Source: Antitrichia curtipendula (lineage: Eukaryota > Streptophyta > Bryopsida > Hypnales > Leucodontaceae). From it: a stretch of DNA of 64,000 bases. The stretch is taken from positions 19,302,981 to 19,366,980 of the forward strand of contig OX579640.1 of assembly GCA_951230915.1 (NCBI GenBank), given 5' to 3'. Position 1 is the first letter of the stretch. Each line of letters starts with the position of its first letter. This document shows positions 42,865 through 55,572 of the stretch, piece by piece. A program made the translations under genes and the position numbers. Below the pieces are notes generated by a model, which saw only the letters and a program-made list of their open reading frames with translations, did no database searches and was not told where the DNA came from.

Positions 42865-43439
42865 GTACAAGTATTTGATGTTTTTAGGCCTAAAATTTCT
42901 TCAAAGTACTTAAACCCAAAGCATGGCTAAAATCTTCATCTATATCTATTCATTAACAAATCCAACCATAGGGTCCTTTAATTAACTTGTTAGAGTGCAC
43001 CCTCCTAAAATTTTAGAATAAGAAACCTTACCAATTTCAAGATAAGGTCGCTTGAACTTTAGAATAGAGATTCCATAACTACTTGCAAACTAAAACTCCT
43101 CATTATTTTCATATCATTAATGAAAAGGAGATGATTGAAAGCTCTCTCCATATATGTAAATACAGAAAACCAATTTTAAATTTCTATTTTAAAAGAAGTT
43201 AATTTTATTAACTACACATACTCCCTGGATTGCATACCAAGCAATGAAAATTACATAGCATACAATAACATTTTAACCATGAAGTTATAAGTTATGAAAA
43301 TCATTTTTCATCAAAGGCTTTTTCTTGGGCACATGTTGTGTGAAAATTTTAAAAGAAAAGTAAAAAAAAATTCCATTTGTAGTGAAATGCCCATAATTGC
43401 TATCTTGCTAAAAATGATATTTGGACCTCTAGAAGTTAA
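42865..43439. mobile_element. Diverged copy of the TTAA element, in segment C
   Basis: About 43,080-43,439 is alignable with 7735-8089 (both end TTGGRCC...TTAATG). Segments A and B have a continuous site GCTTAATGAAATTC here (12,977 and 50,036), so the element entered a TTAA. The left boundary is less clear. Confidence 0.5.
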
Positions 43440-44182
43440 TGAAATTCATTTTGACAAGATGTGAAAATAAAATAATACGAAGACCATACCTTTTTATGTA
43501 CTTTAGCCTAATTAACTAAATCAAAAAACAAATCTAAATTTAGTAAAGAAAGATATATTATACAAAGTTTGGCTTTGTCCCTTGAACATTGTAATCTCTA
43601 TAGGAAAAATTCTAAAACTTTTGCATAGACATTTGTTAAAAGAAAGAATTATGCAATTAAATAATTTCTATATATCTATGCAATTGAATTTCAAAAATTC
43701 TTCACCAATGTTTTTCAATGAATTATGATGAAAAGGCATGTATATTAATTGAAATAATGCACCAAAATTGAAGTTGTTCTTTTTGAACTCAAATTTTGTA
43801 TGCTTGATAAGGATCATGTCAAAATTGAGTGTTAATCATGCAAGACAGAAAATTCTAATTGGAATGACAAACAAAATTGAGTTTAGATTTGAAACTTTTT
43901 CATTCAAACAACTATACTATAAGCATTAATGGACAAACTCCAAAACAAAATATACCAAAATTGTAGTTAGTATACAACATATAACACATTACTATAGAAG
44001 TTTGAAGAAAAAACTAGTTGTGATTTGAAAGAAAAACTAATTTCAAAATTAGCCATGTCAAAAGCTTAGTTATATGTGCCATAATTTGGAACTATTTCAT
44101 ATTTGGTCAGTTTTTTCTTAGAACTCAAAATAAAATTTGAATCTTGACACGTCAACTGATGTTGGTTCTCACAATATTTAAT

Positions 44183-44928
44183 CCTGGAGCACCGCGGACG
44201 CCATTCCGTGGCGTTCTGATGACATTATTGTTGAGCTAAGAATAGTTCAAAAGCATTTTTTCATCTTCTTTTTGTTGTTGACCTTTCATATTGGGTTATG
44301 AAGAGTATCCAATTGAGTTTGTACTCTTTCCAATATTTGTCTTCATGGAAATGAGAAGTTATTAAAAAAAAACGGATCACAAAATATATTATTTTAGAGT
44401 ATTTTGGGAAGTTATTGCTCCTTGCTCTAAATCTGAAATTTCTCTACGAAAATGATATTTTTTGAGTTTGAGTCCAACTAACAAAATGAAGTTCATCTCC
44501 TCTAGTTTCTACTCCAACTTGAAATCTTAAAAAATTCCTAATATTGCACATTTTATTGCAATTTGAACTTTGGGTGTATTTCCAATGTCTATTATTTTCT
44601 AATTGTAGAATGATATGGAAATTGAGTTTACACCATGATGTTTTTCATTGTAATATACACATATGGTGAAATTTTCGGATTTTTTGAAATAATTTTCTAT
44701 TTAATATGATTTTTCTTCACTTTCTCTTCCAAAATTCTCAAAAAAAAAATCAATTTTCCAAAAAAAAATCTAAATTTTGTTGTGAAGTAAAGGAGACATG
44801 TAATTTCATCTCTGAAAAATAAATATAAAAACTCATACATATCTAGTTTGCAAAATGACAGCAAATTGAGTGATGGGCAATGGAGTTTGAAATCAATGGT
44901 CATGGGTCCGTCATTTAGGGGTTAAATG
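44183..44928. mobile_element. About 0.75-kb insertion in segment C
   Basis: A and B run directly from TGGTTCT(C/T)ACAATATT to the GGAGAGCATGGAAA region, whereas C has about 745 extra bases starting CTGGAGCACCGCGGACGCCA and ending TTTAGGGGTTAA. The end matches the TTAA element terminus; the start holds a small ACGCCA/TGGCGT stem. No coding frame. Confidence 0.45.
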
Positions 44929-45235
44929 TTTTTTTGGAATGGAGAGTATAGAAATGCATTAGCCATTGTAGAGAGAGTACAGGTTGCAACATGAACCATT
45001 GTTACATCTTAATGCCCTTGCATTTGAAATATTTATTGAATAGGAGAATGTGTTGAATTTATATATAAGTGCCACATGATGCATTTTTGGTTTCACATTT
45101 TTTTAACAAAGACACACATAATTGATTCACCCGATCAAACATCTTATTTTTGTTGATTTCAATAACATCAAAAACTATCAATTTTAGAAATGCCAAGGCC
45201 AAGTTAGGTTTTGATTCATGTCTTGGGGCGAAATT

Positions 45236-46379
45236 GCATTATTGAGGCTTTTGGAAGGTTGCTCCGTAGCCCTTCATAGACCTCCAAATTCAGTTTTTTT
45301 GGCTTAGAATTTTTTTTTATCCTACACCAACTCACCTTCTATTGGGATGTCGGATGAATGTCACCAATTCAAAATCCATGTACAAAAATTTAATAACCAA
45401 GGTTTAAGAATTCTAATTCATTTTAACCTTGATTTGTAAATAACTTAAATTTGTATGCACCTTGCACACTAAATAAGTAGTTGAAAAACAAGCAAATGTG
45501 CAAAATATTTTGGTAAACATCTACCATCCAATTTATTTGGTATGGCAATGTAAAGTACTTACTTCATGGACATTTGAGAGATTCAAGATGAGAAGAGAAG
45601 CACTTTATACAAATTGGGTAGTATTAGTTAGCATAATCCATGTGAGATATATATATTAGGCTTAATAGGAGCTCAACCGCTCCTAATTTATATATCCCAC
45701 ATGGATTGTGGTAACTAATACTACTCAACTTGTATAAAGTGCTTCTCTTCTTATATTCAAATATAGTACACTGGATGGCTTGTACAGCTATTAGAAAATT
45801 TTAGAGTTTTTTAATTTTATGGATAATAGCATTAAAAGCCCCTTCACTTTGCTTAATTTGTTCATTTTCCAATTAATCACCATGCACTTTGATAAAGGTG
45901 ATTATTAAACAAAACTTTGTTATAGGCTAATTACAAAGTCTTGGCGTCCTTTCCAAAAGTCAAAACATCCAACCACTCACTTTAGCTAGATTTATCAAGG
46001 AGCCTATTTTCAATTAAAGGATTGCTTTAGTTGTTTTCTAGTAGCCTTCCTAAACAAGGTAGACGAATTTCTACATCTAGGGCACATTCTTGTCCATTTT
46101 TTGGACGTTCAAGATCAACGGAATTTATGTCTGCGTGGGATGGCCGCCATTAGAAAATTATAATGGGTAGATGGCTTAGCATAGTGGACGGCATGTGGCG
46201 GACAGACTAGAGGATGGTATGTGACTGATGGACAAGTGGTGAATGGCTAATGGCCATTTTTTTGACATTTTCTAATACCCTCTCTAAAATTAGTCTATTA
46301 ATTTTAGATTGAGTATCTAAATCTCAAATGGATTTTTGAAATTGAAATTTGGCTTGATTTTAAAAATTTTTATAGGTCA
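45236..46379. other. Spacer between segments C and B
   Basis: AT-rich, no gene. It contains the short hairpin element listed at 45,586-45,754 and nothing else that can be supported. Confidence 0.3.
45586..45754. mobile_element. Short hairpin MITE, about 170 bp
   Basis: AGAAGAGAAGCACTTTATAC (from 45,591) is matched inverted by GTATAAAGTGCTTCTCTTCT (45,732-45,751). Pairing continues inward for about 70 bp with scattered mismatches, with a short loop around 45,665 (TTAATAGGAGC). Almost the entire element is stem. Confidence 0.7.
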
Positions 46380-46695
46380 AAGTTGACTTCAAAGAACTAG
46401 TAATTTTAAAGCTTTGTGCATATGATTGTGACAATTCTCTTACTTTGAAGTGCTTCAATTAAGGAAAAGGGCTTTAAACCTGTAATTCCTCCATGTATAG
46501 TTAATACCATGTACATTTGAATAATATGTTTTTGTTCAAAGTTTTTTCACCAAATCCTAACATGTCAAAATGTATGAAGTATTTGCAAAGTATATGCGCT
46601 CCAACAAGAATTGTGGGCAAACAAACATCATATCAACTCGTAAAATAAAGTTCAAAATTGAAGCTTCAAATTCCACATTTTACTGAGCTGGGAAA

Positions 46696-47428
46696 GGGTG
46701 AATGCAAGAAACACCTGTACTATTTATTGCGTTTTACTACAGTACTCATGACTTTTTTTGGAGTACTTTAAAATTAGAAAATTAATTTGAAAAAAATTTG
46801 AAAAATATGAACAATGTACACACCTCTAAGATGAAGGTTTTCACCAAAGGAAATTGATACGAAAATTCTCTAAGTAGGAGAACTTAAAAAGCGTCAAACC
46901 TCAAGTAAATACATACCTTCATGTTTTAATTCGGAAAAAATAGTAAAAATAAGTAAATACAAAAAATAAAAAGTGGCCATTTGCAACAATTCTATGGAGA
47001 TGGTCATTCACCAGAAAAAACACCAAAATAATATTTTATATGTTTCAAAATTCAAGCAGAAAGAAGCTCTTTTTGTAGACTTCCACACCACATAAAAATA
47101 ACTTTTTTCAAAATCCCTCATGTGGAGAGATGTAAGTCTACTAGAAGAACATCTCGTCTAAATTTCATCTCAAAATCATTAAAAAAAGGTACTCCTTAGT
47201 ACTAAAAACCTCCAAATTCTCATTGGTGATATTAAATCACTAGTACTATTTTAGTATTAAAATATTTTTGAAAATTATGAAAAAATTATGTAAGGTGTAT
47301 GATAGACATGAGTACCTTCTTTAGAAATCTCGAGTCATTTCGAGCAAAAATGCAAAAGTTATGGCCAAAAAACAGATCAGCACTTAGCTTGTGACAAAAA
47401 ATAGTACAAGTGTTTCTTGCATTCACCC
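46696..47428. mobile_element. 733-bp insertion with about 30-bp inverted ends
   Basis: GGGTGAATGCAAGAAACACC begins the left end; the right end at 47,399-47,428 is its reverse complement with two mismatches in 30 bp. GAAA flanks both sides. Segment A has the empty site CTGGGAAACCACAAG (about 11,196-11,210) and segment C is empty as well. There is no transposase. The 4-bp duplication with these ends does not fit a superfamily I can name. Confidence 0.75.
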
Positions 47429-47807
47429 GAAACCACAAGCTGAACACCTTTGAGGGGAGAAGGGAGTAAGAGTATGGCCACACCTGGAGTTTGGTAATTT
47501 TGAACAAAGTTGAAAATGCTTGTTTTTTTATGAAGACAAATTTATTGACTAGGTTTTGTAAAATGAAGTCATCACAAGTTATCCATCTTTTGCACAAATT
47601 GCAAAGATTTAGGAGCGACGTGCTTTGCATATGACCTAAAATCAAAATAATTAATGCTAACAATTCCTTGCCCATGGTCATCTGCAATGCTGACTGTACA
47701 ATACAATAATAAACCTTCAATTGTTGATCCAAGGTTTCCTAATAGTTATGCAATCCTACATTTTGACTTTGCACCAAGTGCACTCCCAAGCATATTGAAG
47801 CATAATT

Positions 47808-48209
47808 GTCTCAATAGATGCACAGATAGTGAGGAACAAGTTCTGGATCAAATTACTTTTCAAAACCCCTCATTTTACTTTGGGGGGGTTCTGAAAAATA
47901 ATTTGATCGGAAAATCTCAAAATCCCTGTACCCCCCCGTCAGTCTTGTATTTTTGAAAACGAAGTCGTTTGACAAACGATATGGGATAATCCGTATCCGT
48001 TTTCCGTATCTGTTTTCCGTATCCATATATATATGGTATATGTATGGTATCATAATATTCGTATCAGGATCAACGGCAGGGAAGGGGGTGTTTTTATTTT
48101 TTTTCAAAAACAATCAATGGCTATTAATTTTTTGGGGGAGGGGGGGGGCTAATTAATTGAGCAGGAAGTGTACCTCTCTTTTCAGGGGATAGTCTCAATA
48201 GATGCGCAG
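47808..48209. mobile_element. Insertion flanked by 18-bp direct repeats
   Basis: GTCTCAATAGATGCACAG (47,808-47,825) and GTCTCAATAGATGCGCAG (48,192-48,209) flank about 366 bp missing from segment A (near 11,585-11,602). Inside is a hairpin at about 47,846-47,910 (GATCAAATTACTTTTCAAAA against TTCTGAAAAATAATTTGATC), repeated TCCGTATC motifs and two G-runs. Long target duplications suggest target-primed insertion or a repair event. Confidence 0.6.
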
Positions 48210-48591
48210 GTAATTGATTCACAAACGAAATAAACTCATCACATTGTAAGTGATAATCAATTTCCATGTATAATGCGAAATCAACACATTCAACAAAGTT
48301 TGAATTGAAAAGAAATCCGCACACAATATCATACTCCAATCCAAATCCATTTCCTTCCCATCAAAAATTTGTTGCTCCCAAGTTACTTCAGGAATTTGTT
48401 GGCTTCCACAAATTCCTCTTATAATTAATTTTCACAAATTGCTCTCACAAATTCACTTTCACAATTTTCAAGAGTTGTTAGCATTGCAAGAGCCGACAAA
48501 TCCATGTGCGTTGTGAAGATGAATGCAAGGCTGTATGTTGACCATTGTAGGTTCTTGGGCAATAACAAAGGTACTTTTCAACACAAACTAT

Positions 48592-48732
48592 TAAGGTCGT
48601 ATGCTCTTAAAGCGACCACTTAAGCCTACCTAACTCATCATGGACAATAATAAATATTTGAAGCAACATGTCATTGATTCCTAGATAGAGGTTGCATTTA
48701 GAACATGGTCACTTTTAGAGCACACTACCTTA
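48592..48732. mobile_element. TAAGGTAG-type MITE, 141-bp version in segment B
   Basis: Orthologous in position to 11,984-12,124 and of equal length; ends TAAGGTCGTATGCTCTTAAA and TTTTAGAGCACACTACCTTA. Confidence 0.6.
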
Positions 48733-48831
48733 CATGCTTCTACATATTGGGGCCTCTTAGGGCCATGTATATACAATTGTTGTTACATGATGGAAATCTA
48801 AATTGTTTATAGATTTTATTTTTTCATATTA

Positions 48832-49272
48832 GAGTTATTCGTAAAGTAAACCCGAGTTTAGAGGTAAAACTGGGGTTTGAAGCCCTGCTTTATGTAAAAA
48901 AGCAGGTGAAAAAGTAAAAAGCTCGCGCAATCAACACTAACAAAACAAAACTTGGGACCAAACTTTCTTTCGCATCGAAATGGTGCCTAAAAAAGTTTGG
49001 ACCTGAGTTTACCTGTCACAGAAATTGTACATTGACAGTTTCTGAGAATGGAGGGTGGAGAGGTTGTTTTTATAATGAAATCCACTGTTCTTTATGAACT
49101 CTCAAAGGATATGGGTTTATTTTAAGATTGAGCTCCTCCAAGCTCTTACAAGTTACTTACAACTCCAACCATTTACATATCCCATATGGGTTGCTTTACC
49201 TCCTTTCACCAATTTGTATAAGAGCTTGTTTAAAACTGGGTATCAAACTAGGGATGACTTTACGAATAACTC
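48832..49272. mobile_element. 441-bp MITE with 16-bp perfect ends and TATTA flanks
   Basis: GAGTTATTCGTAAAGT (48,832-48,847) is the exact reverse complement of 49,257-49,272. TATTA lies on both sides (48,827-48,831 and 49,273-49,277). Segment A lacks it (GATATTCTCGTTGGATCTC, about 12,217). The duplication contains TTA, so a PIF/Harbinger (Tourist-like) origin is possible. Confidence 0.75.
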
Positions 49273-52200
49273 TATTATTGTCAAATCTCTTGGAAAGGAA
49301 CGGCGTGCATATCCACTCACTCCACTATTGATTGTCATGGTTCAAGAGCAAACAATTGATCAATCGGGTCCAACACACGTAACTTAAAACCCACAGTGCA
49401 ATTAAGCGTATATTCCGAGTGACATCATTGACAAAGCATTACCCCAATTGTGCTTATGTATATTTTGCACATGTGGATATCTGATAGCTCAGATGGAGAA
49501 CATGAATTAAACCAATCCAACCACATTGTTCATCATTAGGTTGATTAAGTTTGCTTGATTTGGAGCACTAGAAATTGTGACCATCATCTACACAAAGCTT
49601 TGAAAACTATAAAGGACCAAAAAGGACTCAATCCTTTAAGAAAATTCCGCCAATATAATAATATAATCAAGAAGTTCAGTGATAAAAAAAAATCATGCAT
49701 CCACTTTTCATATTGCATTCCTGATTTGGGCAAAGTTTGCAATGAAATGTATCATTATTAGTGAGGACTTTGCTGAAATTTTGTAAATCATGACTTTAAC
49801 ATTACATCGTTCTCAAATTGACTATCAAAATTATTTTCCTGTGGTTTTGGATACTTATGCAATTAGTTTTTTTAATCAATAGTTTTAATTTTGAGACTGT
49901 AAAGTTCTTTTTTTTTACATTTTTAAAGAACATGTGGACACCTCTTCTATATTTCAAATATATTTCTTGGAAGACAAAGAATTTAATTTTGATTTGGAAA
50001 ATAAAATAGTGAATGGATCTTATATCAACAAAGGGCTTAATGAAATTCATTACAAAAATATGTGAAAATAAAACAATATGGCTACCATGCCTTTTTATGT
50101 ACTTCAACCTAATTAACAAAATAAAAAGTCAAATCTAAATACAATAAAGAGGTATCTATTTTACAAAGTTTGAGCATTGTCCCCTCAATATTGTGATCTT
50201 TGTAGGAAAAATTCTAAGACCTTTTTGAGAGACAACTTTTGTTGAAGGAAAGAATTATGTATCGGGGTTTCCTCTATATTTATGCAATTTAGTTTTTTGA
50301 AACTCAAACATGCTAAGATTGATAGGGATTGCAAAAAAATTAAATACTAATTATGCAAGACAAAGAATTACAATTTACAATGACAACCAACCAGAGTATA
50401 GATTTGAAACTTTTTCATTCAATCAACCATATCATAAACATGAATGAGCAAATTCCAAACGTGGATATACCAAAGTTGTAGTTAGTATGCAACATATAAC
50501 ACACTACTATAGAAGTTTGAAGAACAAATTAGTTGTGATTTGAAAGAAAATGTATTTCAATATTAGCCATGTCAAAAACTCAATTTTGTATGCTAAACTT
50601 TTGGAAAACTTTATATTTGTCTTTTTTTTTTAGAACTCCAAAAAACTTTTTGTACCCTGGCATGTTGGTATATATTGTCGTATAAAAAAATTGAAGGAAA
50701 TTAATAGTTATAAAATTTACAATATTCACAATTTGACAACAAATGCAATTCATGTTGGTTCTTACAATATTTAAATATTATTTTAGAATTGAGAGCATGG
50801 AAACACATTAGCCATTGTAGAATGAATATAGGTTGCAACATGAACCATTGTTACATCTTAATGCCTTTGCATTTGAAATATTGATTGAATAGAACAATGC
50901 ATTCAATTTATATATTAGTACCGTATAATGCAATTTCTTGGTACAAAAAATAGAGTTTATGATGCATATACCTAATCCAACCAATCCAACAACTTGTTTT
51001 TGAGGATTTTGATAACATCAAAAGATTGTCAATTTGATGAAAGTCCCACCTAAGTCAAGTTAGGATTCATGTCTTGGAAGACATTGTCTATTTAGTTATA
51101 TGAGTTTTTCAATGGATAGGCGGAGTTGGCTTAGCAATATTGAACCCTTAATTGTTGACAAGGATGTTGTTTGTATGATGGACGATAGAGATTCCTTCTA
51201 ATAGGACAAAAGTGCAACTGTTCATCCTTGGAATTTTGTTGTGAAAAGAAGAGGTCTCCTATGATATGAAAGATTTCCACGGTCACCAATTTGTCTTTTT
51301 AGGGTTAAAAGGCCATATTCATTCAAATAAGACAATTTACAATCTCATATTATCTTTGACTTTACATTTAGATGATAATAAGTGTTTGATATTGAAAAAA
51401 ATTGGTGAATTGAGACTATAAATCTATAATATGTTGATACATTTACAAATCTTTGATTTTTATAAAGGTTGATATATTCATAAATTTTTTATTTGTAAAA
51501 TTAGAACTTTCGAATAATAGGGCAAAAGTCTCAAAATGTCCATTTTGTCTCAATTTAATGAATGTGGCCTTTTGAGGTCAATTTGAGTCTAACGTAAATT
51601 GTCCATTGTGTAAATTCCTTCTCATTCTCCATTAATTTTTTTTTTCTGAGAATTAGGTTTACCATGACAATTTTTTTTATCGCTGATTTTGATCTCAAAA
51701 GGTCATATTTGTTATATTGAAACTTTTCATAGTCTCATTTTTATCTCTTTACTAGTATTTTTTTATAAATAGGTAACAACACCAATTTTTTAGAATTCAT
51801 TATAAAATCACTATTTTAGCATTATTTATTTTTGATTTTAGTTACTTTTAAAAAAAATGAATTTTCTAATGATTAGTATTCTATCTCAAAATCTGCAAAA
51901 AGTCTCAATATATTGAATATGGCCTTTCAAGCTCGTTTTAGGGGGTTTATATATTGCTTAGGACTCGGATGAAATGCAGTGATACTCAGACTCTATATTT
52001 GGGGCATTGCCAATTTAGTTCTAGGAGCCTCTTTAATGAAAACGGAATTGGCCTTGCAATGTGGAAGTATTTCTGCTCATCCAAATTAAGGTCAACATTA
52101 GTAGTAGCTAAATTGCTTACCGTGTCACGTACTTGTTCCTTATGTCTAAATATTGTTTGGAATTAGGTTAACATGGCACCCCCCCTTTCGTCCGTGAAAA

Positions 52201-52888
52201 TTATTGCAAATGTTGTTTCTTGGATTTCTTTTGGTTTGGAGTGAAATGGAATGATAGTTGACATTCTCAACTCTGTGTAGACTTTGGACCTTTAGTTGAG
52301 GTCTTAGATCATACTATGATCTTCACGCTCTTCAAGATGTTTATTATGTCATGGCGATGTTTTTATTAGTGTTATAGCTCCAATGTGGTATTAGGGTAGT
52401 TTTAGAGTTTAGATCATTTTTGGAAATAATGTCCATTTAGCCAAAGGTATCATAGTATGCTGCTAACCATGCAACACCACTTACCATGTATATCAATATA
52501 CAACAATAGAAATGTTTCAAAGTTGAATGTGATTGAAATGTCACACAACAACTATGTTTAGAAAAAAGAAAGCAACATTTGTAGCTTCTAGAGTGAAACC
52601 TAACATGCACGGTTAATGGATGACAAATTGATCTCACATTGATGCTTATAGTTGTAAACTTGATTGTAGAAAGGTCACAACTTTTCAAATACAATTGTCA
52701 CTTCATTTTACTACAATACTTTCATCTTATTTATTATCAATAATTTAAAAATAAAAATAAATAGGATGGTACCCATCTTTTGGAAAACCATTTGAAACCC
52801 AAAATGGACATTTTCAATAGCATGTCTACAATAATGAGGTGCCATGGAGTACCAATAGTACATCCTCTATTGTTTCCAAGATATGGTA

Positions 52889-53672
52889 CTTGTACAAGGG
52901 AAAAGCTACCAAGGCAATAAGACTATAGCAACTCTCCCAGTGGCGGATCTTTTGAGAGGGAAGGTCAAATAGGACTTTTGTTAAAGCGACAAAGGTCATA
53001 TGAAGGTATAAAAAAATTATAATAGAAAGTTGAAATTGTAAATGATATGAAAAACATATATATTGCTACCTATCAATGCAATACAAATCAAACTTTTGGA
53101 TTCACTTCCTAGTTCACATCTTCCAATTCTACACATTTGATACTTCTAATTCTTGAGAAATAGCCTTCATTGTCAATTTAACAATCAATTGCTAAAAACT
53201 TCAAGATCAATTGTCAAGTAGTGCACTCTATCTAAGTGATTTGTAGTACAATGATCTCTCATATATTACAACTAAATGCACACCTATCCAATGGTACAAC
53301 AATAAACGAAATATAAATAGACAAATTCTTTTATCTATTTTTATAATTGATATTTACATTGAATATATATTTTTGCAATTTGTGTCACACACATCTATAC
53401 ATTTCTTAAAGTTAATATTATGTGCTTATTGTAAATCAAGGAAGAAGACTATTTATCTTCCTAGGACTATTAGTCACACCCCTTAGAATCTCTAGAATGG
53501 ACTATGATTACTTTAAATCTAAGCCCCTTTCTATCCTTATAAGAGCTATTTCTAAGTTTATTTGTCATACACTTCCTTATTTACATTCAATATGCTATAT
53601 AACTTATATTAGTTTCCTATTTACACAGAAAAGAGGAACTAAGTCCAAAATCAATTTTTTTTTACTACAATA
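52889..53672. mobile_element. About 0.78-kb insertion in segment B
   Basis: In A, GATATGGTGCTCTAAGG is continuous (about 23,281-23,297); in B the halves are separated by 52,889-53,672. No inverted ends were found. The interior frame at 53,422-53,706 is not assignable. Type unknown; a solo LTR is possible but unproven. Confidence 0.5.
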
Positions 53673-54160
53673 TTCTAAGGTTTTTGTGGAGGTCAAACCA
53701 TGGTAACCTTCTGGCATGTGACTTGAACACTTGGATAATTTGACGATATGTTCTAATTTAGCCAGCTCATGTCTATGAATCTAGTCTGCTCATGTTTGTA
53801 CTGCTTCGTATATTCAAATTGTTGTATTTTAATGTAGAAGTTATCAACACATGCGAACAAATATCCAAAGCTTTTGTTGTTCAATTAGTTTGTTAATTGT
53901 TATAAAAACAATAATGCATGTTCTATTGTTTGAATTCCTTTTAAAATATTTGTTAACATCTCTTTGTCTTTAGGTGCCTTTCTTCTAGGTAGTGCTTACT
54001 ACTCAAGTACTTTAGTAATGGTTTGCATTGCCTTCCTATTGGCAAAGATATTGTAAGCAAATGGTGGAGATCAATTGTGGAGGATGTTCATTTCATTTTA
54101 TTCCATTGTTCTACCAAACAAGAAATATAAACCCGTGAAGTTTACCGGTACACTAGCATT

Positions 54161-54606
54161 CTAGGTTGAGTGTGGGAGAATGTAATCAAACATCTTATTC
54201 ATAGGAATTGTCATGTTCTCTCTATTAAAATTGGTGAAGAACATTTCAACTATTTCAATGACTCCACTTCCTATGAAGATCCCAATTACATTGCAACCAA
54301 ATAAGGCATTGTACATCATACCTCTCACTAGTTCCCATAGGAACAAAGGTTTATAGGCCTACCACAATATTGATCCCTTCATAGTAGACAATTTGGTAGG
54401 TTTCAATATGGACCCTTCCCAAAAGCATGTCCAAAATTGCTTTGTAAGCATCTTGTAACTCCACCCAAGTATCTAAGACATGATTCACGAGTCTCACAAG
54501 AAAAAAGTTTTGTAACCACTTGATTGGAGCATTATTCAATCTAGACAATGGATTTATATGGGTCGACCAAAGTTTTAAAGTCTCAAGGCCCTTGATCAAA
54601 ACACCA
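54161..54606 (-). pseudogene. Post-LRR tail of TNL gene B
   Basis: Two minus-strand open blocks in different frames: the first (54,606-54,351) contains VDALGLLWQSLILVSGVLIK-type sequence and HIETYQIVYYEGINIVVGL; the second (54,346-54,161) contains FLWELVRGMMYNALFGCNVI and IGSGVIEIVEMFF, which is hydrophobic. Both blocks recur next to gene A with different breaks. They may be former C-terminal coding sequence. Confidence 0.35.
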
Positions 54607-55572
54607 CTAACTAGGATGAGTGATTGCCAAAGAAGTCCCAGTGCATCCACAATAAAGTGATGAGATCATTCCAACGGCACGATGCCAGATGCCACGAGAA
54701 GTATCTTGACTTTGCACTTGCCATAAAGTTTCTTCAGTGACCAAATTAATGGAAGGCCAACGTTCTCTCATGTCTTGAATGACTTGGGCACTCAACACCA
54801 CTCCATTGTTGGCCACATTCAAGTATTGTAGATTCCTTGCGTTTGTGAGATCCGGAAGAGCTTGCAACCTCTTGCACCCACTAATGTCCAGACCCTCAAA
54901 ACCCAAGAACAAGGATGTTGAGCAAGTCAAGTTCATTAGGTTTACGCAACCACACACCCAAAGGTGGGACAATTTTGGGAAGTTGGCCAAGTCTGGGAGC
55001 TCTTGGATGAGACATCCACTACAATCCAGAAAGTATAGCTGGGAACAAGTGGGCAACCATTGCAAATTTGCACAGTTTGACACATGCAAATTACGGAGAC
55101 TCATCAATCGATGATGGTCCACCTTGAGGTTTTTATGAAGCCATGGATTGTCCAAGATTTGCAACCATTTCAAGTTTTGTAACCCAAAGATGCCATGGAA
55201 ATCTTTCAACAAGGAACAACCTTTAATGTTCACCACTTCCAACTTGGCAAGCTCTTGTAGATTAGGAAAGATCTCCAATTTGTCACAATTTGTGATCTGC
55301 AATGTCTCAAAACTAGCCAAGTTGCACAAACCAGACAAATCCTCAAACTCATACTTCGATAATTTCAAAATGCGTAGCCTTGATAACCTCTTCACATCGG
55401 GCAGTACACGCACGTCGTTGCAATTGTCCAAACTGACATATTCCAACAACACTAACTCTGCTAGATTTGACATCCCTTGACCTTGCCACCCCAAAATGAC
55501 TAGTACTTCCAACTTTGTAAGATTGTGTAAGTCAGGTCCATCATGTAACTCATCAATTCTAGCATCCAAACT

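Larger units (their letters stand above)
38930..45235. repeat. Segment C: third, diverged partial copy without a TNL gene
   Basis: Similar to A from about 10,560 to 13,930 and on into A 21,481-21,680. Shared landmarks include GATCTAGGTCT (10,811/39,558), GCTCAGATGGAGAACAT (B 49,488, C 40,621), and the ACATGAACCATTGTTACATC block at about 44,990. It carries its own insertions: a MITE at 39,063, a MITE at 40,042, a foldback at 41,424, a TTAA element near 42,865 and an insertion at about 44,183-44,928. Similarity stops near 45,235, before any TNL sequence. Confidence 0.65.

Noticed and set aside
42600..42880. 82-codon plus-strand frame in segment C
   Set aside because: The corresponding sequences in A and B are not open in that frame, so it is chance.
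52889..53672. Reverse transcriptase or gag remains in the segment B insertion
   Set aside because: No retroelement motif could be read in any frame; type left undetermined.
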